Below are positions 63,651 to 64,000 of a stretch of 64,000 nt of DNA, one piece after another (position 1 is the stretch's first letter; each line of letters opens with the position of its first letter). The translations under genes were made by a program, and so were the position numbers. The notes below the pieces were generated by a model. It was not told the origin of the DNA and made no database searches. It saw only the letters and a list, made by a program, of their open reading frames with translations. Source of the stretch: Exiguobacterium sp. s48. Lineage in GTDB: Bacteria; Bacillota; Bacilli; Exiguobacteriales; Exiguobacteriaceae. The stretch is taken from the NCBI RefSeq assembly GCF_018617395.1, contig NZ_JACSKC010000001.1, forward strand, positions 124,001 to 188,000, in the 5' to 3' direction.

Positions 63651-64000
63651 ATGAATATTTTTGTTTTGCTGAAACGTACGTTTGATACAGAGGAAGCGAT
63701 TCAGCTCGAGAATGGGGAAATTCAAGAAGACGGCGCTGAGTTCATCATCAACCCGTATGACGAATATGCGGTCGAAGAAGCGATTCAAAAACGTGACGCA
63801 CTCGGGGGAGAGGTCACGGTCATCACGGTAGGACCAGAAGACGCGGATAAAGAACTTCGGACAGCGCTCGCAATGGGTGCGGATAAAGCCGTTCGCATCT
63901 CAATCGAGGACGATGTCGAGGACGCGGACCATGTCACGATTTCAAAAGTGCTCGCGACATACCTAAAAGAACAAGACGTCGACCTCATCTTCGCAGGAAA
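63651..64000 (+). CDS. etfB: Electron transfer flavoprotein beta subunit (5' part only)
   Basis: The first 116 codons are present; the window ends inside the gene. MNIFVLLKRTFDTEEAIQL and INPYDEYAVEEAIQKRDALGGEVTVITVGPEDADKELRTALAMGADKAVRI are typical of EtfB. It passes electrons from acyl-CoA dehydrogenases to the quinone pool with EtfA. AAAGGGGGATC precedes the ATG. The fadB gene that separates fadR and etfB in Bacillus subtilis is missing here. Confidence 0.95.
   Translation, partial: MNIFVLLKRTFDTEEAIQLENGEIQEDGAEFIINPYDEYAVEEAIQKRDALGGEVTVITVGPEDADKELRTALAMGADKAVRISIEDDVEDADHVTISKVLATYLKEQDVDLIFAG

Overview
The window reads as chromosome of a low- to mid-GC Firmicute of the order Bacillales, most likely Exiguobacterium or a close relative. 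I infer this from AGGAGG-type ribosome binding sites, intrinsic terminators after almost every unit, the block zapA-cvpA-polX-mutS2-DUF350, the FadR/LcfA/EtfB fatty-acid module, OhrR/Ohr, LicT- and CcpA-type control sites, and protein sequences that look most like Bacillaceae/Exiguobacterium. I see no rRNA, tRNA, CRISPR array, insertion sequence or phage genes.

Layout. 0-3 kb: a rhodanese/TauE sulfur pair and a two-gene ABC exporter on the minus strand. 3.1-7.3 kb: odhA-odhB (2-oxoglutarate dehydrogenase E1 and E2) with a perfect catabolite-response element upstream. 7.4-11.6 kb: a membrane-anchored DUF6241-like protein, a Cache-HAMP-GGDEF diguanylate cyclase, and a redox operon bdbD-bdbC-sco. 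11.7-18.7 kb: two related metallo-beta-lactamase lipase-like enzymes, an MFS transporter, a DsbA/FrnE oxidoreductase, a hemolysin-III protein, DUF1836 and PH-domain proteins and an aldo/keto reductase. 18.8-21.6 kb: an ABC-F ribosome-protection type ATPase behind an attenuator leader, followed by an SH3-like membrane protein. 21.6-24.0 kb: czcD behind a palindromic operator, then a 610-base non-coding stretch with two inverted copies of a structured element, then a metallophosphoesterase. 24.1-31.2 kb: divergent ohr/ohrR with operator, a CAP-domain protein, glutathione peroxidase, a VanZ-like protein, a coiled-coil/M23 cell-wall hydrolase, a GNAT enzyme and a dicarboxylate symporter. 31.4-36.8 kb: zapA-cvpA-polX-mutS2-DUF350 plus a 28-residue membrane microprotein.

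36.9-61.1 kb looks like an accessory block sitting between two gene sets that are adjacent in Bacillus subtilis (mutSB-yshE and lcfA-fadR-etfB). It holds an EcsC-like protein, a large FtsX-type permease fused to a DUF4352-like domain with its ATPase, a putative defence cassette (DUF262/DUF1524 protein, MazG-like pyrophosphohydrolase, PLD-nuclease/helicase, small winged-helix protein), a large membrane protein of unknown family, a beta-glucoside PTS operon with LicT antitermination, a MarR-controlled nitroreductase/monooxygenase operon, and a GntR(YtrA)-controlled ABC operon. The defence-like and PTS parts are visibly AT-richer than the core genes. 61.2-64 kb: lcfA, fadR and the start of etfB, each preceded by a FadR-type box.

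The strongest candidates for something undescribed are the 43.4-48.3 kb cassette and the paired structured elements at 22.58-23.19 kb, whose stems differ between copies in a compensatory way. Starts were moved inward wherever a good ribosome binding site favoured it. Nothing here was checked against a database, so family names rest on visible motifs and recollection.
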